A stretch of DNA of 8,500 bases, taken from the NCBI GenBank assembly GCA_026394915.1, contig JAPLZS010000179.1, positions 1-8,500 of the forward strand, given 5' to 3'. Shown here piece by piece: positions 1 through 5,800 of the stretch; within the stretch, counting starts at the first letter, position 1, and each line of letters opens with the position of its first letter. Below the pieces are notes generated by a model that was given only the letters and a program-made list of their open reading frames with translations, was not told the origin of the DNA and made no database searches. Source of the stretch: Candidatus Woesearchaeota archaeon (lineage in GTDB: Archaea; Nanobdellota; Nanobdellia; Woesearchaeales; UBA12501). The position numbers and the translations under genes are program-made.

Positions 1-51
1 AGATATCCATATCTGGGATTTCTTGCCATTGCAGCTCTTTTTTAGCAGCAT
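1..51 (-). CDS. Start of a class III signal-peptide (pilin-like) protein, cut by the left window edge
   Basis: Only 17 codons are visible, beginning with the ATG at 51-49: MLLKKSCNGKKSQIWIS. A basic leader followed by KKS-QIWIS matches the pattern of archaeal class III signal peptides, in which a K/R-small residue pair precedes a Q-hydrophobic run that becomes the N-terminal helix of a pilin-like subunit. Predicted cleavage would fall after Ser12, with Ser instead of the usual Gly or Ala. The nearby RKSQFYIL leader in the gene at 2254-2781 has the same arrangement. An AGGGTTGAT sequence (62-54) lies just upstream, with its G core 7 nt from the ATG. The hydrophobic segment and the rest of the protein lie outside the window, so the family is inferred from a short motif. 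Another frame is also open here (see rejected items). Confidence 0.55.
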   Translation of the reverse strand, partial: MLLKKSCNGKKSQIWIS

Positions 52-53
52 AT

Positions 54-83
54 ATCAACCCTATAATCCTTTTGTTTTTATAG
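54..83 (-). promoter_or_regulatory. Candidate TATA box and Shine-Dalgarno for the left-edge gene
   Basis: On the minus strand CTATAAAAAC (83-74) is a good archaeal TATA-like element, centred about 28 nt before the ATG at 51. AGGGTTGAT (62-54) is a plausible ribosome-binding sequence. If this TATA box is used, transcription would start almost at the ATG, giving a leaderless or nearly leaderless mRNA and leaving the Shine-Dalgarno outside it. The two elements therefore point to alternative modes, and the gene may instead be read through from upstream. A 6-bp inverted repeat CTATAA/TTATAG spans 61-83. Confidence 0.35.
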
Positions 84-102
84 TTTGCTGTTTAATCAAG
101 GC

Positions 103-132
103 ATTCAATCCTGATATGAGATTAGGATGAAT
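103..132 (-). repeat. Inverted repeat (hairpin) just after the stop of the 141-residue gene
   Basis: On the minus strand ATTCATCCT (132-124) can pair with AGGATTGAAT (112-103): nine base pairs with one bulged T and an 11-nt loop. It begins 2 nt after the stop codon at 137-135. No T-rich tract follows on the transcribed strand, so it does not look like a classical terminator. It could mark an mRNA 3' end or processing site, or be chance. Confidence 0.35.
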
Positions 133-134
133 AA

Positions 135-560
135 TCATTTGATTGTGATGCAGTTCTTGCCTATTATGCTGCATTCCTTTATGTTGTAATCCTCGCAGCC
201 ATCAGGATATACCCTGAAACTGTCCTGTATGATTATATCCTTGACAACCACTTTCTGTGCATAGTCAAAGAACTCCCCAAGGACAACCTCTGTCTTTATG
301 CCATCTACGTCTATGATCAGCTTCTTCAGAGAATTTATGTCTGAGGAATGCAGGTTGAATGATAGCTCAGGAACACTGTATCTTATGGAGTCAATGGAGA
401 AGCTGAAGGAGCATTCAAGTGTTCCCTTTGTAGTCTTAAGGGAGTCTGTCTTGTTCGTAATATATATGTTATAGATGTTCACTGCTATGAAGAAAGCAAG
501 CATTATGAATAATGCAAACAGAAAGATGTACAGGGTTATTTTCTTTGATTGTTCTGCCAT
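135..560 (-). CDS. Small pilin-like single-span membrane protein with Cys-rich C-terminus
   Basis: 141 residues. A short basic N-terminus (MAEQSKK) is followed by one strongly hydrophobic segment at residues 9-33, then an ectodomain of about 105 residues. The ectodomain repeats the plan of the pilin-like neighbours: a Cys soon after the membrane segment (LECSFSFSIDSI), then a beta-strand pair (PELSFNLHSSDINSLKKLIIDVDG) resembling pilin beta-sandwich strands. Four cysteines (one near residue 50, three in GCEDYNIKECSIIGKNC) could form two disulfides outside the cell. There is no clear G/A cleavage site before the hydrophobic run, so it may stay as a signal anchor and not be processed by prepilin peptidase. 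The ATG at 560 has no Shine-Dalgarno but has a TATA-like box about 27 nt upstream, which fits a leaderless mRNA. It lies downstream of the type IV pilin gene in the same direction. I do not recognise a named family; a minor pilin or pilus-associated protein is my inference. Confidence 0.82.
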   Translation of the reverse strand: MAEQSKKITLYIFLFALFIMLAFFIAVNIYNIYITNKTDSLKTTKGTLECSFSFSIDSIRYSVPELSFNLHSSDINSLKKLIIDVDGIKTEVVLGEFFDYAQKVVVKDIIIQDSFRVYPDGCEDYNIKECSIIGKNCITIK

Positions 561-580
561 TTTAAGAGTGTATTGTGCTT

Positions 581-630
581 TAAGTATATATTATTTATTA
601 TATTCTGGGTTATTTATTATCTTTTTATAG
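581..630 (-). promoter_or_regulatory. Two candidate TATA boxes upstream of the 141-residue gene
   Basis: The 126-nt gap 561-686 is very A/T rich. Minus-strand TATATACTTA (590-581) is centred about 26 nt before the ATG at 560, the spacing expected for a leaderless archaeal transcript, and no Shine-Dalgarno is present. A second element, CTATAAAAAG (630-621), matches the box before the left-edge gene but would give a leader of roughly 40 nt without a ribosome site. I favour the nearer box. Confidence 0.4.
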
Positions 631-686
631 GTTATCTGATTGTCAATATGCCTGAAAATATGACAGAATGAAAAGTGAAAATATTA

Positions 687-1280
687 TCAGCAGGAATCTA
701 CGCCCTCTATCTTGAGGGCACTCTGTGCGCACCATACCCCCTTATCCTCAACAGTGATCAAGGGGGTGAACCTTACCTGCATTATTGAGCCATTATTCTT
801 CTGCGAGTAGTTCATATATTCTCTCTTGGGCTCTGCTGGATTGAAAGTGTCATTTATCTCAAGAGAGACGATTGATGCGTTTCCTATTGCCTGGACTCTC
901 AGTCCGTCAATCCTCCCTGTTCCGCTGTTCTGTATTGTGAAATTTATCACTCCCTTGTTCTCATCATCAGGATCCTGCGTATAGCAGATCTGGGCTCTCT
1001 CTCCTATCCTCAGTATCTCTGTCCTTATATCCATGCTGCATTTAATCTCAGTTGAAGACTTCTCTTTTGCAAATGCCTGAGTATCCTCGACATAGCTCCT
1101 TCCCCAGTTCATGACAACTGCGCCAAGAGCGACTGCAAATGCTATAAGAAGGACTGTGGCGATAAGAGGAGAGACCGCTTTCCTGCTCCTGATGAATATA
1201 GAATTGGATTTAGGATCATGTTTAGTATGATAATAATGTGTATTCTTGCCTTTGTTCCTGAGCATTGTATCTTTATGCAT
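687..1280 (-). CDS. Archaeal type IV pilin (class III signal peptide, Pilin_N type)
   Basis: 197 residues. The motif RKAVSPLIATVLLIAFAVAL (from residue 33) is the hallmark of archaeal type IV pilins (Pilin_N, formerly DUF1628). Prepilin peptidase would cut after Ala35, leaving VSPLIATVLLIAF as the start of the helix that packs in the filament core. The ectodomain (about 60-197) has beta-rich segments such as GVINFTIQNSGTGRIDGLRV, five N-glycosylation sequons by hand count, and four cysteines (KCSMD, QICYT, VWCAQ, terminal DSC), enough for two disulfides. The leader before the cut is unusually long and polar, about 35 residues with several His, Lys and Tyr. The ATG at 1280 is chosen because GAGG lies 8 nt upstream; the next Met (residue 6, ATG at 1265) lacks such a site. 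It sits among other pilin-like genes, so it is probably a structural subunit of a surface filament. Pilin identity is well supported; whether it is the major or a minor subunit cannot be told. Confidence 0.93.
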   Translation of the reverse strand: MHKDTMLRNKGKNTHYYHTKHDPKSNSIFIRSRKAVSPLIATVLLIAFAVALGAVVMNWGRSYVEDTQAFAKEKSSTEIKCSMDIRTEILRIGERAQICYTQDPDDENKGVINFTIQNSGTGRIDGLRVQAIGNASIVSLEINDTFNPAEPKREYMNYSQKNNGSIMQVRFTPLITVEDKGVWCAQSALKIEGVDSC

Positions 1281-1284
1281 TCGT

Positions 1285-1328
1285 TCATCCTCTTTTTCGC
1301 TGATCTTCTTTATTCTGATATAATATAC
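1285..1328 (-). promoter_or_regulatory. Candidate TATA box and Shine-Dalgarno for the type IV pilin gene
   Basis: In the 62-nt gap before the pilin gene, minus-strand GTATATTATATC (1328-1317) is TATA-like and centred about 43 nt before the ATG. Initiation about 25 nt downstream would give a leader of some 18 nt that carries GAGGATGA (1292-1285), whose GAGG is 8 nt from the ATG. The site supports the start at 1280. Confidence 0.4.
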
Positions 1329-1342
1329 TCCTTTATCCCTTT

Positions 1343-1651
1343 TTATGCCCTCTTCTTTGATTTGAGGTCATCAATAAGAGTCTCAAGCCTCTTCTCTTCC
1401 TTGTGCATTGTCCTTATGTAAGGGAGCGTCGCGATTATTATCACGCAAAGGCTCATTATTATGAGTATGTTGAGAAGATCCTTGCTGAGATAGCCATTTA
1501 TGAACCCCATCACAGCTACGAAAAGGAAGCAGAAATATAGGAAAAGGCCCTTGTTGAGGACAAGCATTGATTTCTCCCTGTCAATCCTTGATTTCTCAAG
1601 CTCAAGCTCTATTATCTCTTTATCTATCACTGACAAATTCCTTATTACCAT
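1343..1651 (-). CDS. Small protein with two membrane segments flanked by charged helices
   Basis: 102 residues, no recognised family. Residues 8-33 are a highly charged helix with heptad-like hydrophobic spacing (IDKEIIELELEKSRIDREKS), probably a coiled coil. Two membrane segments follow, about 36-55 (LFLYFCFLFVAVMGFINGYL) and 60-79 (LNILIIMSLCVIIIATLPYI), joined by a short SKD turn. The C-terminus (80-102) is again a charged basic helix ending KSKKRA. By the positive-inside rule both ends face the cytoplasm, giving a membrane hairpin with two cytoplasmic helices. The start at 1651 is backed by GAGGAG (1661-1656) just upstream. It lies between two pilin-like genes with short gaps, so a helper role in pilus assembly or anchoring is possible. 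It is far too small to be a complete TadC/PilC platform protein, and the function remains open. Confidence 0.85.
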   Translation of the reverse strand: MVIRNLSVIDKEIIELELEKSRIDREKSMLVLNKGLFLYFCFLFVAVMGFINGYLSKDLLNILIIMSLCVIIIATLPYIRTMHKEEKRLETLIDDLKSKKRA

Positions 1652-1655
1652 TTAT

Positions 1656-1699
1656 CTCCTCTTTTTTATTGGATATTATCTCTGATGATTATATAATAA
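1656..1699 (-). promoter_or_regulatory. Candidate TATA box and Shine-Dalgarno for the two-span protein
   Basis: The 85-nt gap 1652-1736 contains TTATTATATAA (minus, 1699-1689), a TATA-like element centred about 42 nt before the ATG at 1651. Initiation about 25 nt downstream would give a short leader carrying GAGGAG (1661-1656), which ends 4 nt before the ATG. The geometry is nearly the same as for the type IV pilin gene. The wider sequence TATAATACAGTTATTATA is also an inverted repeat. Confidence 0.4.
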
Positions 1700-1736
1700 C
1701 TGTATTATAATGATCATATTGCGATTTTTTGATGAT

Positions 1737-2267
1737 TTATCCGCTTATGTTCTTGAACACAGTCTTGTCATTGCATATTATCTGTTCGCCGTCTTCTATT
1801 ATCACAGGCACTGCCTCGACAAAAGAGACTGTCTCGTTCTTCGGTATCTCTATTGTCTTGTTCTGGCCCGGCTTTATCGTGACATTGGTCATATTCACCA
1901 GGATATAATTGTCAGCGTCATAAACCCTGAATATTATCTTGTTTATTGCCAGATTATATGTATTAATTACCTTCATATTTAAAGTTTGCGAATTTTTTGC
2001 CACAAGATCCTGTATTTCAATGCCAACGCCATCGCAGTATTCTGTTGTGTGCGCTCTTTTTGTCATGTCCCCTGATGTTTCTGTGATATAATCTTTCATC
2101 CAATACGAGACTATTGATGCAAGAAGCACAGAGAATACAAGAAGAAGAACCCATGATATCCACTGGTCAATCCCTTTCTTGCTCTTTATCCTGAAGATGG
2201 ATGTGATATGTGCAGATCCTGTCTCTGCTGGTTTTTTTGAGCCATTTTGCGAGTCATCCATAGACAT
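1737..2267 (-). CDS. Pilin-like protein with class III signal peptide (KKG-IDQW)
   Basis: 176 residues. The polar N-terminus of about 30 residues ends in SKKG-IDQWISWVLLLVFSVL, which fits prepilin peptidase cleavage after Gly32. The hydrophobic helix runs from about 37 to 55, followed by a Trp/Lys/Asp stretch (YWMKDYI) like the NWGRSYV after the helix of the type IV pilin at 687-1280. The ectodomain begins with a Cys (EYCDGVGIEIQDL) and contains beta strands (LNMKVINTYNLAINKIIFRV), a second Cys near the end (IICND) and five N-glycosylation sequons. The two cysteines may form one disulfide. The gene overlaps the upstream gene by 14 nt, so the two are probably translated from one mRNA. Two in-frame ATGs exist (2267 and 2261). 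The Shine-Dalgarno GAGGT is only 2 nt from the first but 8 nt from the second, so 2261 is the more likely start; the span given keeps the longer reading. Likely a pilin or minor pilin. Confidence 0.9.
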   Translation of the reverse strand: MSMDDSQNGSKKPAETGSAHITSIFRIKSKKGIDQWISWVLLLVFSVLLASIVSYWMKDYITETSGDMTKRAHTTEYCDGVGIEIQDLVAKNSQTLNMKVINTYNLAINKIIFRVYDADNYILVNMTNVTIKPGQNKTIEIPKNETVSFVEAVPVIIEDGEQIICNDKTVFKNISG

Positions 2268-2781
2268 AGACCTCTTTGTTGTTCTTGCCGTCTTTAGCCA
2301 TGAATATCATCTTGAACTGGGTCTCTTTTGTGTTTATGCTGAATGGATAGCTTGTTGAGCTGATCTCAGCATTTATCCTGTCCTTATCCTTCAGGATGGC
2401 TTTTGTGCCGGCTGGAAGCCTTGTCTCGCCGCCTTCTGTCGTTATGTTCACTTCCATCCCAAGCATGTTCGAGACAGTTATCTCTCCTTTATAGACTAAA
2501 ATATAGAAAAGAGACAGGTTTATATTTTTTGTGCCGGCATAATAGATGAAATCATCAGAGAAGTGATCAATGTCATCCGAGACATTCCTCTCCTCATAGA
2601 TTGCGTTGTTTATCACTTTAGGGGCCTCTGATATGAAATTCTCATAAAGCGAATGCTGGTCGCCTGTTGATGTCTCTGTCTTTGAGGGTATCTCTGATAT
2701 CATGAAGATTATGACAGACAATGTGAGCACAGTGAGGATATAGAACTGTGATTTCCTGTTCAGATTCTTTAAGAGTTTCAT
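2254..2781 (-). CDS. Membrane-anchored extracellular protein with class III-like leader (RKS-QFYIL)
   Basis: 175 residues. The N-terminus MKLLKNLNRKSQFYILTVLT is a short basic leader followed by a hydrophobic helix at about 13-29. It resembles 'K/R-G-QFY/QIY' leaders that I recall in DPANN-type archaea, except that Ser is at the predicted -1 position. The rest, about 145 residues, is a soluble ectodomain without cysteines: a helical first half (HSLYENFISEAPKVINNAIY) and a beta-rich second half (ISNMLGMEVNITTEGG-type segments, then TKETQFKMIFMAKDGKNNKE), with three N-glycosylation sequons. It could be a pilin-like subunit or a signal-anchored partner of the giant protein encoded 46 nt upstream. 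The next gene starts inside its last codons, so the two form an operon. No Shine-Dalgarno precedes the ATG at 2781, and the upstream gap is almost pure A/T. No named family is recognised. Confidence 0.85.
   Translation of the reverse strand: MKLLKNLNRKSQFYILTVLTLSVIIFMISEIPSKTETSTGDQHSLYENFISEAPKVINNAIYEERNVSDDIDHFSDDFIYYAGTKNINLSLFYILVYKGEITVSNMLGMEVNITTEGGETRLPAGTKAILKDKDRINAEISSTSYPFSINTKETQFKMIFMAKDGKNNKEVYVYG
2270..2274 (-). promoter_or_regulatory. Shine-Dalgarno that favours the second ATG of the KKG-IDQW protein
   Basis: Minus-strand GAGGT (2274-2270) lies inside the end of the upstream gene. It is 2 nt from the ATG at 2267 and 8 nt from the ATG at 2261. Usual archaeal spacing favours 2261. 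The site makes translation within a two-gene transcript possible without a separate promoter. Confidence 0.5.
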
Positions 2782-2820
2782 TTTTATTATTTTTATTATT
2801 TTATTTATTTTTTGTTTATG
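2782..2820 (-). other. A-rich spacer with AATAAAAATAAT-type repeats
   Basis: On the minus strand the spacer before the ATG at 2781 reads as near-pure A/T with repeated AATAATAAAA units. It holds no Shine-Dalgarno. It may provide a degenerate TATA region for a leaderless start, or an unstructured A-rich leader that eases ribosome entry within a polycistronic mRNA. It is A-rich, not T-rich, in the transcribed sense, so it is not a U-tract terminator for the giant gene. Confidence 0.35.
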
Positions 2821-2827
2821 ATCATAC

Positions 2828-5800
2828 TCAGGTTATCGTTATCTTTATCTTTGTCTTTCCTGATGATGCATTGACTCCGTCATTTCTTATGAGCAATGAG
2901 TATCTTCCCTCATATACATTATCAGCTCCGCTGATCTGCATATCATCATACTCAAGTATTGTTGATACGACATGTTCTTCCTCGTTGGTATCATGCCCGA
3001 ATGAAGGGTTCTTGAGGTCGAGGAATGCGCCTTTGGAGAGATAAGCCTGCTTGTTCGTGATGATTGCAAAAGGATCTGTCATGAAGATAAATCCATATCC
3101 GTTTGCAGCTGTGTATTTCAGCTGCAGCTGGCTTGTTGTTCCTGTTATGGACACAGGAACGGTGTCTGATGCAAGACCTATTATGTACTCGCTCCCTGAT
3201 TTCCAGTACACAAGATTCTCCTGGACTGCGGCTGAATCCATCACGCCTGCATATCTCATAGTGAGGGAGTATGAGTTTATTGCAAATGTCTCTGTGTCAA
3301 GCGCATTGCCCACCTTAACAATAAGAGTGTATCTTCCTGCTGTAAGCGGAGCAGTGAAGCTTACAGAATATAATCCTCCCCCTTTGTCAGTCACGCTGAT
3401 CGCTACCGATGTCTTGACTGCATCAGGGCCGGTTATGTTTGCAGAGAACCTTGATGACAGCTCTCCAAGGCCGTATGCAACTCCGCCATAAGCTTTTGTC
3501 ACATTCACATTCACTGCTAGCTTCTGGCCTGCGGTGTAGTTTGTCATTGGCCAGATTGAGACCATATCAGGCAGCGCACTTGTGTTTATTATGAATGTGG
3601 TTGAGTTGTATGCGGTGTTTCCTGACTTGTCTGTGCAGTTAAGCCCATATGTATAAATGCCTTCAGACAGGCTCAGCTCTGATTCATGATGCAATCCGTC
3701 GTAAGAAGTCATTCCTGTATGGGTTGAATTTGATGTGTTGTAATAGCATGCTGCATACTCGTTTGTCTCGACAACAAGAGTGGGGTTTGTGGTTGCTATG
3801 TATCCTCTTGGCTTTACTGTTGTGAACTGAGGCGCTCCTGTGACAGAATCTATCTGTATCGCATAATGCTCTGGATTGCCCCAATTGCCGGCATTGTCCA
3901 ATGCCCTGACATGGAACCAGTGCATCCCATTTGCGAGATTGGCATAACTCTTTGTCCATATTGTGCTGTTCGTCTCTGCTCTGACGCCTATTGCAAATTC
4001 TGCCGTATTTGTCAGGTTTGTGCATCCGCTTGTCTCTCCGCATATCAATGCCTGCGTTGAATTGTCTATACCTGTCAATGAGTCAGTGCCTGCAATCGAG
4101 AGATTATGCGTGTTATTGTCATCTGCGTCAAGGCCTGCAACAGCTACATAGAAATAATTTTCAGCTGCAGAAAGCACAGTGAGATTGACAGAGTAAGTGT
4201 CAGCTGCAGAATAGTCTTTATGCGTTATGTCCTGCGTCAATTCCGCTATTGTGCTTATCCTGCGGTCGGTATTGTCATAACCATCTATCGCCTCGCCCCA
4301 TCTTACAAGGTATGCTTTCACAGACATCGCGTCTATCCTGTCAGAGACATCCTCTGAGAGCTGGAATGACACAGCCACATTGTCTCCATAGCTGAGGTTT
4401 CCCCTAACCTGCGAGAATACTGCAAAGGCCTCTCCTGTTCCGTCTGTCTTGAGAACCCTGTGATACCCATTGTTCTTTGGCTCTGCAAGAATCACAGGAG
4501 GCCTTGGATCAGCGATAAGATCAGGCCCTGTCCCCGGATTGTCATCAAGCAGATAGCTGAATCCCTTTATCCCTGAAAGAGAATCATTTCCGTAGAATGT
4601 GAATGTAGCATTAGGGTTGCTGTACCATTCTGTCTGGTTTGGATGCGTTGTGCTGTTGATAGCTACTGTAGGCGCAGTGAAATCAGCTATTGCCCCGTCG
4701 CTGTATTCAAAAGGTGTGAACCAGAATAATGAATCCCTTGCCCTGACTGCAAATGTGTAGTTATGGCCTTCTGTCAGATTGAGGCCGTTTATAGTGATTG
4801 ATGTGTTCTGGCCCACGTCAGTCTCTGCGCAATAACCCGGCACACATACTCCATTGTCGAATATCCTGAATGCGTAGAACACCAGCAACCTATCTGTTGA
4901 ATTGTACCATGATGCCTGCAATGTTGATCTGCTGCTGAACCAGTCTATATCGATGTAATCAGGGCCGTCCACTACGATTGGGGTGCTTGGAGGAGATGTA
5001 TCATTGAATCCCCCCTGCTGCGCCATAGACATGTTGAAGAACTTGTTCTCTGTCATGTTTGTATTTGTAATGTAAGGCCTTATCTGGTTGTCTGAGAAAG
5101 AATATCCCTCTTTTGTGAGATTCCAGGTATAGTTGCTGAAGTATTCTCTTCCTGCGCTGTTCTCCCTGTACTCGCTCACATTGAAATAGGAATGGCCGGA
5201 AGAATCGGTGAATACTGTCTGCGAATTCTTGCCTTCAGAATCACTGACCGACAGATTGACACCTGATACAGGTATAGATTCGCCCATCACATAGCTTTCA
5301 TTGCTCTGCACATAAAAGTCAAGATGCCACTGCACTGAGAGATTTGAGAATGCATTGCCATCATCGTCGCTATAAGCAGTATTTGACCTGTCAAATGACG
5401 TGTTGAGCATGTAATTGTCAGAATTATATGATGAATTCACATCCTTTGCAGAGATCTTATTTATTATCACTGAGTTTATGATCTGGTTATTCAATGAATT
5501 GTAGAACAGTATCTCGGCATCTGTATTGTTTGCTGTATGGGCATCTGTCACATGCACATTGTTGGAGTTGCTGAACTTGATCCCCCACCTGCTCTTGTTT
5601 GATTGGGGGCTGACAATGGTTATGTTGGAAGAATCAAGCACATAAATGCCTGCTTCGCTGTTGTTACGTGTTGAAAGGCCTGAATAAACCTCTTTATTTG
5701 ATGATGTGACTGATATCCCTGCGCCAGTGTTGTTCTCTATCATATTGCCGCTTAAGTATGCTCCTCCAAGATGATCATAAAGATAGAGCCCTGCAATCGT

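Noticed and set aside
1..14. Near-palindrome AGATATCCATATCT at the left edge
   Set aside because: It falls inside the predicted partial coding sequence and is short enough to be chance.
1..58. Alternative minus-strand frame from a TTG at 58 (LIYAAKKELQWQEIPDMDI)
   Set aside because: It is open to the edge and looks protein-like, but it needs a TTG start. The ATG frame at 51 gives a class III leader that fits the neighbouring genes. The alternative cannot be excluded from this window.
668..686. T-rich stretch after the pilin stop (TATTTTCACTTTTC on the minus strand) as a terminator
   Set aside because: The T runs are only four long and the whole gap is A/T rich, so it is not distinguishable from background.
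1218..1982. Plus-strand open frames at 1218-1421, 1500-1685 and 1710-1982
   Set aside because: They lie opposite well-supported minus-strand genes or gaps, with hydrophobic or His/Tyr/Cys-rich compositions typical of antisense reading, and have no start signals.
2781..2818. Run of TTTTATTATT units as a transcription terminator of the giant gene
   Set aside because: The T-rich strand is the plus strand; the minus-strand transcript would carry A-rich RNA there, so it is not a U-tract.
2748..4357. Plus-strand open frames at 2748-3044, 3051-3491 and several within 3866-4357, and the minus-strand frame 3684-4043
   Set aside because: All are shadows of the giant gene: no domain logic, no ribosome sites, and the giant frame is continuous through them.
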